NCBI GenBank assembly: GCA_002427535.1
Contig: DIRK01000025.1
Coordinates: 1-21,756 of the forward strand
Length of the DNA: 21,756 nucleotides
From: Mageeibacillus sp. UBA5438
Lineage (GTDB): Bacteria; Bacillota; Clostridia; Saccharofermentanales; DTU023
Reading direction: 5' to 3'
The position numbers and the translations under genes were made by a program. How positions within the stretch are numbered: the first letter of the stretch is position 1; each line of letters opens with the position of its first letter. The notes beneath the pieces were generated by a model. The model made no database searches, had not been told where the DNA came from, and worked only from the letters and a program-made list of their open reading frames with translations. This document shows, in pieces, positions 1 to 6,913 of the stretch.

Positions 1-186
1 TCGTTTCCAGTGGCCGCGCACGCCCCACACTGGTGCATTTCTAGATTGCCATAATCAGCTCTCTCAGGGAGGCGATGGATGACCCATTTAGCAATTTGTG
101 ACCAGTATATAAGTAACTTGCATTGGAGTTAAAATGACTGAGGTGTATTTCGGTTATAATTTGCCAATATCGTTATATATATGTGC

Positions 187-226
187 AATGTATTGCAATA
201 CACGTACATATGACGTACAATATAAT
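187..226 (+). promoter_or_regulatory. Toxin-antitoxin promoter and operator candidate
   Basis: A perfect 14-base palindrome (TGTATTGCAATACA, 189-202) is followed by a repeated CGTAC/GTAC half-site pair (203-218) and a consensus TATAAT box (221-226), 24 bases before the antitoxin start at 251. There is no good -35 hexamer at 16-18 bases; the nearest, TTGCAA at 193-198, is 22 bases away and inside the palindrome. RelB/DinJ-type antitoxins usually repress their own operon by binding palindromes that overlap the promoter, so this layout is expected. Assigning the palindrome to this antitoxin is inference. Confidence 0.5.
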
Positions 227-250
227 TCAAATGAGAAAGGAGAGAGAACA

Positions 251-529
251 ATGGCTGTATCCACTAAGAATATCAGCATCCGTATGGACGCTGACTTGAA
301 GACACAGGCTGATGCGCTTTTTGCGGAGCTCGGCATGAATATGTCCACAGCCTTTAACATCTTTGTGCGCCAAGCGCTCCGCGAGGGCAAGATTCCGTTC
401 GATATTTCACTGAATTTGCCAAACAAAGAAACGATTGCTGCAATGATAGAGGCTGAAAGGATTGGAAGAGATTCTTCAGTAGAAGGTTATAGCGACCTTG
501 ACGAGTTGTTTTCTGAATTGAAGGTGTAA
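251..529 (+). CDS. Type II antitoxin, RelB/DinJ family
   Basis: This 92-residue protein has the N-terminal ribbon-helix-helix DNA-binding fold of RelB/DinJ antitoxins: a beta strand (KNISIRMDADL, about residues 6-16) and two helices ending in the typical MSTAFNIFVRQALREGKIPF (about 33-52). The C-terminal half is acidic (about 65-92), as expected for the segment that wraps the toxin. It should neutralise the toxin encoded 17 bases downstream and repress the operon. The frame opens upstream at 134, but I chose 251 because AAAGGAGAG lies about 7 bases before it and the TATAAT box at 221 lies inside the longer version. Family assignment is firm; the target of the partner is inferred from that gene. 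Confidence 0.9.
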   Translation: MAVSTKNISIRMDADLKTQADALFAELGMNMSTAFNIFVRQALREGKIPFDISLNLPNKETIAAMIEAERIGRDSSVEGYSDLDELFSELKV

Positions 530-546
530 ACGAAGGTATAAGGCGT

Positions 547-828
547 ATGACGATGGAAGTGAAGCATACAAATCAATTCAAAAAGGATTTTAAGCTGGCT
601 GAAAAAAGACAGCTTAAAATTGAGTTGCTACGCAAAATCATCGAGTCACTTGCCATGGGCGAAAAATTACCGGAAAAATGTAGAGATCATGCCCTGATCA
701 GTAACTGGTCAGGGCATCGCGTGTGCCATATCCAGCCAGATTGGCTGCTGATATACAGTATTGAAGTCAGTACGAAGACGCTTATTCTAACTCGCACCGG
801 AACCCATAGCGATTTATTCGACTCGTAA
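547..828 (+). CDS. Type II toxin, YafQ-type mRNA interferase (RelE/ParE superfamily)
   Basis: This 93-residue protein matches the YafQ branch of RelE-like toxins, which are ribosome-dependent mRNA endonucleases. Expected catalytic residues are visible: His in RDHAL (about residue 48), His in CHIQPDW (about 61), Asp in the same motif (about 65), and His in the C-terminal GTHSDLF motif (about 87). Length is normal for the family and no lesion is seen, so the toxin looks functional. It follows the antitoxin by 17 bases, the usual arrangement. The start is 547 or the in-frame ATG at 553; GAAGG at 532-536 serves either. No transcription terminator directly follows. Confidence 0.9.
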   Translation: MTMEVKHTNQFKKDFKLAEKRQLKIELLRKIIESLAMGEKLPEKCRDHALISNWSGHRVCHIQPDWLLIYSIEVSTKTLILTRTGTHSDLFDS

Positions 829-1030
829 TCAATTTTGCTAGTTAGCCCTATCCAATCCAGCGGAACGTCGCCTTAACACGTTCCGTCGTCATAAGTACTC
901 TTAAATTATCTATCTGGGTAAAAATTGTATTTGTCAAACGTAAAACAGTCCTCCTGATCGGCCAATAAACTTAAAAATCACTATAGCGCGCCCGAATCAA
1001 GTAAAATCCGATTGTCTGAATTCGGACACC

Positions 1031-1063
1031 AAAAAGCCCGTCAAAAAACAGGCCTTTTCTATT
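1031..1063 (+). terminator. Weak intrinsic terminator-like hairpin
   Basis: AAAAGCC pairs imperfectly (one mismatch or bulged C) with GGCCTTTT across an A-rich loop and runs into TTTTCTATTT. It is the first plausible stop signal after the toxin, about 200 bases downstream. It lies directly before the intron-like sequence at 1071. The stem is short, so it would be weak. Confidence 0.35.
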
Positions 1064-1070
1064 TGATTGA

Positions 1071-1560
1071 GTGTGCAGGGCATGCCACATAACTAGGCGG
1101 TAAAAGGACCGCTGTGCCAGCAGATAACCAAGCACTCGCTTATGGCAGGGGTGCCCATTGAGAAATGGGATCTAAAGGAAAACTGTGGTAAAACCTCAAC
1201 CTGATAAATACGAACCCCATATAAGTCACACCATGATGAGTAAGACTACCAAACAAGTCGAAGCCCAAAAACTATCCGGACACACGCGTGTAAATGAGGC
1301 AGGAAGATCAGGTGACCCTTACGGGTCTTACCCCGGGAGGTCTCATCCGCGGACAGGGTCTGTATTAACAACAAAAGATAAGAAGTCAATAGACGCCATA
1401 GTAGCAGTGAACTGTGAAGGGTTAAACCAAATATATTTATCAATCCAATAAGTAACCCACCTGATCGGTCGAAAAAGGGTCCACTCGGACCCATGTTCCG
1501 ATCCCCCAGGACAGACAAAATGCGATGCCTGAGAAGAAATGGTAACAGGATCACGTCGAT
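1071..1560 (+). mobile_element. Group II intron remnant (5' part, mainly domain I)
   Basis: The stretch opens with GTGTG, the group II intron 5' consensus. It continues with domain I-like sequence as I remember it from bacterial introns: a GGTAAAAGGACCGC segment, GTGCCAGCAG...GCACTCGCTTATGGCAG, GAAATGGGATCTAAAGGAAAACTGTGG and CAACCTGATAAATACGAACC. The five bases before the junction (ATTGA, 1066-1070) can pair with TCAAT at 1385-1389 and TCAATC at 1440-1445, which are possible exon-binding sites. I see no domain V and no reverse transcriptase. A 26-codon frame at 1520-1600 (ending RRRQTPSGDS) might be the cut start of a maturase, but this is weak. The right boundary is uncertain, and the call rests on sequence resemblance rather than a folded model. 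Confidence 0.55.
1477..1492. repeat. Short perfect hairpin
   Basis: GGGTCC and GGACCC form a 6-base-pair stem with a 4-base ACTC loop. It lies inside the intron-like remnant and could be one of its structural stems. No T-tract follows, so it is not a terminator. Confidence 0.3.
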
Positions 1561-1600
1561 GAAGTTAAGACGACGACAGACGCCGTCAGGGGACTCCTAG

Positions 1601-1830
1601 AGCGTGTTACTGTTCAGTTGATTATTACGACGCGGCGGATCATCCGATCCGCCGCATGTTGAGCCAAGCGTTCAACAAAATGGGAGCCAAGCGTTCCGAG
1701 CCTCAAGGTGCATCCACTAGATGGGTTTGAATCTCCAACCGTAACCCCTTTGAATCCGTTATCCTTTTATGAATCAAAACAGGTATGAGCGCTATATGTC
1801 AGGAATAAGTATCCGACCAATGGCGCGCGA
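1601..1830. other. Gene-free stretch with hairpin and direct repeat
   Basis: No gene is visible here. A perfect 9-base-pair stem (GCGGCGGAT 1632-1640 with ATCCGCCGC 1647-1655, loop CATCCG) lacks a T-tract on either strand. The 13-base sequence GAGCCAAGCGTTC occurs twice, at 1661-1673 and 1684-1696. The hairpin could define the 3' end of the minus-strand operon ending at 1831, or be debris of mobile DNA like the stretch before it. Neither is established. Confidence 0.4.
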
Positions 1831-2808
1831 CTACGGATGACGTCGATTGATGTCATCCAACAGCTCGATCACGGTCAACACCTGTTCCTTTGACACCTCC
1901 GAAGAAGGGCGCCCTTGTTCATAATCTCGGAGGATGGAAGTCAATTCTGAATAAAACCAACCCGTCGGAGGCAGATTGATCCCCGTCGGGATTAACACAT
2001 CGTCCTCGATATCGACTGTGAACGCTTCGCCCGCTTTGGGGAACACCCAAAGCACACCGCCTTCAAAGACGATCATGGCGTCCTCCAAGTACACACGCCA
2101 GCGTGCGGTGAAGGGGACAGGCGCGTCAAACCAGGCCGCTTCCGCTTCAACATGAAAATGGTCGTAACGGTACAAAAAACAGTACTGTTCGGGGAAATCT
2201 CTCGATGCTCTTTTCGTCACGTTCAGCTCGTAATCAAGGGGTCTTCCGAACAGGCGGACCATGAGGTCGAGATCGTGAATATGAAGGTCGAAGGGGATAA
2301 GCCCGCTTTTGTCCTTGTCGAACATCCAGCCGCCTGCATCCCAATGCGGCATGGCCGAAAGCCGCTCAAAACGGGCGGAAAGGATATTCCCGTACGTTTT
2401 TTCCTCCACAACCCTCTTCAGATACTGACTCTCCTTCGTATACTGCAACACCTGTGCGACGTAAATGAACCGATCTTTTTGGCCTGCGAGCTCAAAAAGG
2501 GAAGCCGCTTCAGTCGGATCCAAGGTAAACGGCTTCTCACAGATGACCGAGCAATTCTTATTCAACGCCTCCCTGACATGCGTCGCGTGCAAAAAAGTCG
2601 GCGTACAGATGTCAATCAGATCCGGGAGCGTCTCGTCCGCCATCTCCGAAATCGAATTGAAGTAAGGTAGGTTCCACTTTTTCGCCTTGGCTTCGTCCTT
2701 TTCGGATGAACCCACAACCGCGACAAGTTTTGCGCTTTCGATATGCCGGTAATTACTATAGTGGACCGTTCCCATGCCGCCGGCCCCGACCAGTGCGATT
2801 GTCACCAT
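1831..2808 (-). CDS. Gfo/Idh/MocA-family NAD(P)-dependent oxidoreductase
   Basis: This 325-residue protein is a typical Gfo/Idh/MocA dehydrogenase, which oxidises or reduces a sugar, polyol or glycoside hydroxyl with NAD(P). An N-terminal Rossmann fold carries GAGGMG (residues 8-13), the EKP motif holds the catalytic lysine (91-93), and DLHIHD (174-179) supplies the Asp and His of the active site. No signal peptide or membrane segment is present, so it is cytoplasmic. It is the second gene of a two-gene minus-strand operon, 11 bases after the isomerase-like gene. AAGGAG lies just before its ATG. It differs clearly from the second family member at 4826-5965, so the two probably act on different substrates or steps. 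The substrate cannot be read from sequence. Confidence 0.9.
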   Translation of the reverse strand: MVTIALVGAGGMGTVHYSNYRHIESAKLVAVVGSSEKDEAKAKKWNLPYFNSISEMADETLPDLIDICTPTFLHATHVREALNKNCSVICEKPFTLDPTEAASLFELAGQKDRFIYVAQVLQYTKESQYLKRVVEEKTYGNILSARFERLSAMPHWDAGGWMFDKDKSGLIPFDLHIHDLDLMVRLFGRPLDYELNVTKRASRDFPEQYCFLYRYDHFHVEAEAAWFDAPVPFTARWRVYLEDAMIVFEGGVLWVFPKAGEAFTVDIEDDVLIPTGINLPPTGWFYSELTSILRDYEQGRPSSEVSKEQVLTVIELLDDINRRHP

Positions 2809-2819
2809 AATGGACTCCT

Positions 2820-3632
2820 TCAGATCTGTATGCCGAGCGATTTCAGATAGTTTGCAGATGTGACAAGGGCCGCATCCACCTCGTTCGCGTCCCTTGGGCC
2901 TTGTTCTGTGAACTCGATTTCAATACTCAGAGGTGCGTCGTTTTGCTTATCTTTAAGCAGTTTGAAGATATTTTCAAAATCCACATAACCTTCACCTAAG
3001 GCCGGAAAATTCCAGACATCTTTCGGCCCCGCCTTATCCTTCAGGTGGATGTAGGCGATGTCATCGATGACAGCCTCCATGTCCTGCACAACATCGACAT
3101 CGCCGTAAAAAATAGCATTGGCCGTATCGTAATTAATTTTGACGAGGGGGCTATTCACAGCTTTTACGATGCGTTGGATCTCTTTCCCTGATCCGTGCAG
3201 CTTCCCGTGCACTTCCAAAACAAGCATAAGATCTAAGCGCTCAAGGTCGGGAATAAGGGAGATGAGATGGTTTGTCAGATCTCTTTCATCCACTACCTTA
3301 TCTTCCAAATGCGCCTCACCGATCGACGAGACGATGAAGCGGCAGCCAAAGTAGGACGCCATTTCCATATTCTCCAAAAAGTCCGTCAGACGTTCGGAAT
3401 CCATTAAATTGCAATGACCGCTCATCGCGATGGGGAGGAGATCCTCCTCCTTAAGTTGTTTTTTAATCCTTGCGAGCTCTTTAAAGGGCATCTCGGGCAT
3501 CACATGCTCCGTCCAGCCGCGTGTAGCCGTTAATTCAATGGCCGAAAAACCGCTCTTTTTTATGCCCTCGATGGCGCGATCGAGCGAATACCCGTGGTAA
3601 CAATTGGAATTGACAGCAACAATCGCTTTCAT
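2820..3632 (-). CDS. TIM-barrel sugar phosphate isomerase/epimerase-like protein
   Basis: The 270 residues form an AP-endonuclease-2/xylose-isomerase-like TIM barrel. Likely divalent-metal ligands at the strand ends are E140 (LVLEVHG), D169 (NYDTAN), H196 (YIHLKD) and E238 or E240 (SIEIEF); GEGYVDF (213-219) is also typical. Members include isomerases, 3-epimerases, dehydratases and the metal-dependent lyases that act on 3-keto glycosides. It is the first gene of the minus-strand operon and is transcribed divergently from the ROK regulator. AAGGAGG lies 7 bases before the ATG. The pairing with a Gfo-family oxidoreductase suggests the two enzymes act in sequence. The exact reaction is unknown. 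Confidence 0.87.
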   Translation of the reverse strand: MKAIVAVNSNCYHGYSLDRAIEGIKKSGFSAIELTATRGWTEHVMPEMPFKELARIKKQLKEEDLLPIAMSGHCNLMDSERLTDFLENMEMASYFGCRFIVSSIGEAHLEDKVVDERDLTNHLISLIPDLERLDLMLVLEVHGKLHGSGKEIQRIVKAVNSPLVKINYDTANAIFYGDVDVVQDMEAVIDDIAYIHLKDKAGPKDVWNFPALGEGYVDFENIFKLLKDKQNDAPLSIEIEFTEQGPRDANEVDAALVTSANYLKSLGIQI

Positions 3633-3722
3633 GAAAAACCTCCTTGAATTGACTCACATAATTGACAGCTTCAGGATAATAATCTAACATAAAAGCAATT
3701 CATTAAGAAAGTAAAGAAAGAA
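3633..3722. promoter_or_regulatory. Divergent promoter region between catabolic operons
   Basis: On the plus strand TTGACA (3662-3667) and TAACAT (3685-3690) are separated by 17 bases, giving a start near 3697 for the ROK regulator operon. On the minus strand only -10-like hexamers are seen (TATTAT, plus-strand 3676-3681, and TTAGAT, 3682-3687), overlapping the plus-strand promoter. AATTGAC occurs at 3647 and 3660, and a third copy lies in the minus gene at 3608. The overlap would let the ROK protein control both directions; that is inference. Confidence 0.55.
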
Positions 3723-4802
3723 ATGGCCTCTCAAATCGTCGGCACGCCCCAGACTATGCGAAAAGTCAATCAGGATCGGATCGAGGAGACGATCCGGATG
3801 AAGGGACCGCTTTCAAGACCCGATATGGCGCGCGAGACGGGCTTGTCATTGGTCACGGTCAACCGATCGGTGGAAGCCCTCCTTTCAGAAGACAAGATTA
3901 AAAAAGCAGGCCTCGAAGACAGCAATAACAGCGGCCGCCGCCCCATGCTATTTCAAATCAATGACAAACTATATAACTACCTTTTCGCCTACATCTACCT
4001 TGACCGATGCCGGATTCAGCTCTCCGACCATCGGGGCGGCACCGTCATGCAAGATGATTTCGCTATCGGGGAGTACGTTAACGGCGGTTTTGTCGATATT
4101 CTCATTGACCGCTTTGAACAGGTCATCGAAAAATACAATGAAGCGCCTTACCGGGGCATCTTTATCGGGGTGCCCGGCGTCGTCCACGAAGGTGTTATCG
4201 AATCGATCCCACTTGTGCCCGAGTTAGAAGGATTGAATTTGCGTGAGCGCCTTTCGAAGCATTTTAACCTGGACGTCCATCTCGAAAACGATGTGAACCT
4301 TGCCACCTTCGGCTACTACCACGAACACGATCCCGGCGCTTGGGGCACGCGCACCTTTTTATTTTTGAACCACGGGGTCCGTATGGGCACTCGTATTCGC
4401 GGGCGTATCTATGGGGGAAGCAGCTCTTTTTCCGGAGAAATCGGCGCGATCTTGTTCCCCTGCGACACGAACACGAGTTACGAAGAACGTATCTACCGCT
4501 TATCGCAAAAGGCCAAAACAGATGCCAAGGCACGAGACGCCATGGTCAACTCCATCACGGAGCTGTTAATCATCATTCAGTCCACTGTGAATCCCGTGGA
4601 GATCGTTCTCCACCACGATCTTCTGGACAGCACAGATCTCATCACGATGCGGGAGGCCTTGGCGGAACGCGTCGGTGAACGGCACGCGCCCCGCTTGAAA
4701 CTTTTCACAGGCGCCTTTCAAGATATCGGAATGAAGGGCATGGTGCAGGTCGCCCTGTCCCTTCACCAGGACGAATCCCTTGCGATCACGCGCATGTTAT
4801 AA
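3723..4802 (+). CDS. ROK-family transcriptional regulator (kinase-dead)
   Basis: At 359 residues it has the length of NagC/XylR-type repressors. A winged helix-turn-helix occupies about residues 14-65 (NQDRIEETI...LSRPDMARETGLSLVTVNRSVEALL). It is followed by a ROK fold that keeps the LENDVNLATFG segment and GEIGAILF. The DxGGT nucleotide-binding motif and the CxCGxxGCxE zinc motif of active ROK kinases are both absent, so it should bind a sugar ligand but not phosphorylate it. It sits between two divergent sugar-enzyme operons and leads the right-hand one. It probably represses both until its ligand appears. The ribosome binding site is weak (AAGAAAG), which fits low expression of a regulator. 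Confidence 0.88.
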   Translation: MASQIVGTPQTMRKVNQDRIEETIRMKGPLSRPDMARETGLSLVTVNRSVEALLSEDKIKKAGLEDSNNSGRRPMLFQINDKLYNYLFAYIYLDRCRIQLSDHRGGTVMQDDFAIGEYVNGGFVDILIDRFEQVIEKYNEAPYRGIFIGVPGVVHEGVIESIPLVPELEGLNLRERLSKHFNLDVHLENDVNLATFGYYHEHDPGAWGTRTFLFLNHGVRMGTRIRGRIYGGSSSFSGEIGAILFPCDTNTSYEERIYRLSQKAKTDAKARDAMVNSITELLIIIQSTVNPVEIVLHHDLLDSTDLITMREALAERVGERHAPRLKLFTGAFQDIGMKGMVQVALSLHQDESLAITRML

Positions 4803-4825
4803 GAGCTTTTGAGGAGGTCAGTACA

Positions 4826-5965
4826 ATGGAAAAAATTAAAGTCGGAGTAGCGGGTGTCGGTTTCATCGGAGCCGTCCATATTGAACAGTTAAGGCGCTTG
4901 CCGATGGTCGAAGTTGTGGCCGTCGCCGATCCTTTCGACGCGACAGAGAAAGCCCGAAGGCTCGGAGTGCAAAAAGCTTATGACAGCACATTTGAGATGC
5001 TTGAAAAAGAGCCGCTTGATGCCATCCATCTGTGCACGCCCAACAATTTGCACTTTGACGAGGCCCTGTTGGCTTTCACAAAAGGCGTCCATGTGATCTG
5101 CGAAAAACCATTGACGACAAGCCTTGAAAACGCCAAAAGGATGTCCGATGCCGCTAAAAAAGCAGGGCTCATTCACGCGGTGAACTTCAACTACCGCTTC
5201 TACCCCTTGGCTTATGAGATGCGCCAGAGAAGACTGTCCGGTGAATTGGGCGAGGTCTATTCTGTCCACGGAAGTTACCTGCAGGACTGGCTGTTTTTAA
5301 AAACAGACTACAGTTGGCGTCTGGAATCCGATATCTCGGGCCGCTCACGCGCCTTTGCCGACATCGGTTCGCATTGGGCCGATCTTGTGAGCTTTGTCAC
5401 CGGCTTAAAACCCGTGGAAGTAATGGCCGACTTCGCCACCTTCCATAAGACGAGGAGCAAGCCTCTAAAGCCTGTTGACACCTACTCCAACATGATGCTG
5501 ACGCCGGAGGACTACGAGGAGATCCCCATCGACACGGAAGACTATGCGGCCGTTCTTTTCCGCTTAGAAAACGGTGGTCGGGCAAGCTGTGTGATCAGTC
5601 AGATGTTTGCGGGAAAGAAAAACGAGATGCGCGTCCTCATTGCGGGCAGCAAGCGTTCCATGATCTGGGACAGCGCTGACTCGAACGAACTATGGGTCGG
5701 TCGCCGCGACGCGCCTAACGAAGTTTATGAAAAAGATCCTTCCATTCTCGCCGTTCCGACAAGAAGGCTGTCAAGCTATCCCGGCGGCCATGTCGAAGGA
5801 TTCGCCGATTCGATGAAACAGCATTTCGCCCTGATCTATGAGGCGATTGCCTCGGGGACAACGGGGGAGCACGAATACGCCGACTTTGACGACGGCCTTA
5901 TGGAAGTGTCGCTTTGCGACAAAATTATCGAAAGTGCGAAGACACGAAGCTGGATCGCATTGTAA
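4826..5965 (+). CDS. Gfo/Idh/MocA-family NAD(P)-dependent oxidoreductase
   Basis: This 379-residue cytoplasmic protein has GVGFIG at residues 10-15 in a Rossmann fold, EKP at 93-95 and DIGSH at 179-183 with the active-site Asp and His. The middle section (KTDYSWRLESDISGRSRAFADIGSH) is typical of members that act on sugars or glycosides. It is longer than the relative at 1831-2808, mainly in the C-terminal substrate domain. GAGGAGG precedes the ATG, which lies 23 bases after the regulator, and the next gene follows by 13 bases, so the three form an operon. It probably oxidises a hydroxyl of the imported sugar or its phosphate; the substrate is unknown. Confidence 0.9.
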   Translation: MEKIKVGVAGVGFIGAVHIEQLRRLPMVEVVAVADPFDATEKARRLGVQKAYDSTFEMLEKEPLDAIHLCTPNNLHFDEALLAFTKGVHVICEKPLTTSLENAKRMSDAAKKAGLIHAVNFNYRFYPLAYEMRQRRLSGELGEVYSVHGSYLQDWLFLKTDYSWRLESDISGRSRAFADIGSHWADLVSFVTGLKPVEVMADFATFHKTRSKPLKPVDTYSNMMLTPEDYEEIPIDTEDYAAVLFRLENGGRASCVISQMFAGKKNEMRVLIAGSKRSMIWDSADSNELWVGRRDAPNEVYEKDPSILAVPTRRLSSYPGGHVEGFADSMKQHFALIYEAIASGTTGEHEYADFDDGLMEVSLCDKIIESAKTRSWIAL

Positions 5966-5978
5966 AAAGGAGCATGCC

Positions 5979-6893
5979 ATGATGAAACTCGGTCTTGTCT
6001 CGGCCATTTTGCCGGACGATACGTTTGAAGCATTAATCGACTACGTCGCCGATCAGGGGCTTTCATGCGTGGAGGTCTGCTGCTGGCCGGTGGGCAAAGC
6101 GATCCGCCGCTACGCGGGGGTGACCCATATCGATGTCGTGAAAGACAAGGACAGACTCGACTACTTTGTCGACTACGCGAAAAAGAAGGGGGTTGAGATC
6201 TCCTCTTTGGGTTATTACCCGAATCCCATGGATCCCGATCCTGAGACTCGCGCGGTCGCCGTTGAACATCTGTACCGCCTGATCGAGGCCTCGGCCCGGA
6301 TGGGCGTCAACATGGTGACCACATTCATCGGGAAGGACAAGACAAAGACGGTTGAAGAAAATCTTGAACTCTTTGAAGCAATCTGGACGCCGATCATCCG
6401 AAAAGCGGAGTCATTGGATGTCAAAATCGCGATTGAAAACTGCCCGATGCTCTACACAAAAGACGAGTGGCCCGGAGGCAATAACCTGGCGTCGACGCCC
6501 GCGATCTGGCGTGAGATGTTCCGCCGCATTAAGAGCGATCACTTCGGGTTAAACTACGACCCCTCACATCCTTATCTCATCCAGTCTGACTATATACGCC
6601 CTGTCTTTGAGTTCGCGGACAAAATGTTCCATATTCATTTCAAAGACATTCGCATCTACCAAGACAAACTCTACGAGCACGGGATCTTCTCTTATCCCGC
6701 CCTCTGGCACAGTCCGAAATTGCCGGGATTGGGAGGCGTCGATTTTGCGGCCTTCTGTTCGGCTTTAAACGACATCGGCTACAAAGGGTACGCCTGTATC
6801 GAGGTGGAAGACCGCGCTTATGAGGGCACCCCCGGTGACGTCAAAAAGGGCATTGAACAAAGCATCCGCTACATGCGGACCATCATGGACTAA
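5979..6893 (+). CDS. TIM-barrel sugar phosphate isomerase/epimerase-like protein
   Basis: The 304-residue protein is a second AP-endonuclease-2-type TIM barrel. Candidate metal ligands are E153 (AIENCP), D194 and H197 (NYDPSH), H218 or H220 (HIHFKD) and E275 or E277 (CIEVED). The frame is open further upstream into the preceding gene, but 5979 is the start: AAAAGGAG lies 6 bases before it and the next codon is also ATG. It follows the oxidoreductase in the same operon and repeats the oxidoreductase plus TIM-barrel pairing of the divergent operon. The two TIM-barrel proteins are different enough to suggest separate steps. The reaction (isomerisation, epimerisation or elimination) cannot be decided. 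Confidence 0.88.
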   Translation: MMKLGLVSAILPDDTFEALIDYVADQGLSCVEVCCWPVGKAIRRYAGVTHIDVVKDKDRLDYFVDYAKKKGVEISSLGYYPNPMDPDPETRAVAVEHLYRLIEASARMGVNMVTTFIGKDKTKTVEENLELFEAIWTPIIRKAESLDVKIAIENCPMLYTKDEWPGGNNLASTPAIWREMFRRIKSDHFGLNYDPSHPYLIQSDYIRPVFEFADKMFHIHFKDIRIYQDKLYEHGIFSYPALWHSPKLPGLGGVDFAAFCSALNDIGYKGYACIEVEDRAYEGTPGDVKKGIEQSIRYMRTIMD

Positions 6894-6913
6894 AGGGAGG
6901 CATAGGCTCGACG

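Noticed and set aside
1..133. Possible tail of a gene entering from the left edge
   Set aside because: All three plus frames close within about 85 bases and none gives a recognisable sequence; nothing can be supported here.
134..250. Longer start for the antitoxin at 134
   Set aside because: The extra residues have no antitoxin homology, the TATAAT box lies inside, and a good ribosome binding site precedes 251.
861..885. Hairpin CGGAACG/CGTTCCG as toxin-operon terminator
   Set aside because: The 7-base-pair stem has an 11-base loop and no T-tract follows.
1185..1451. 88-codon open frame as a gene
   Set aside because: It lies in the intron-like sequence, has no ribosome binding site and no protein-like pattern; it is better explained as structured RNA remnant.
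1246..1554. 102-codon minus-strand open frame
   Set aside because: It is antisense to the intron-like stretch, has biased composition and no recognisable domain.
1720..1745. tRNA T-arm-like GGGTTTGAATCTCC
   Set aside because: The arms do not pair properly and no acceptor, D or anticodon arm fits around it.
2152..2670. 172-codon plus-strand open frame
   Set aside because: It is antisense to the well-supported Gfo/Idh/MocA gene and has no ribosome binding site or domain.
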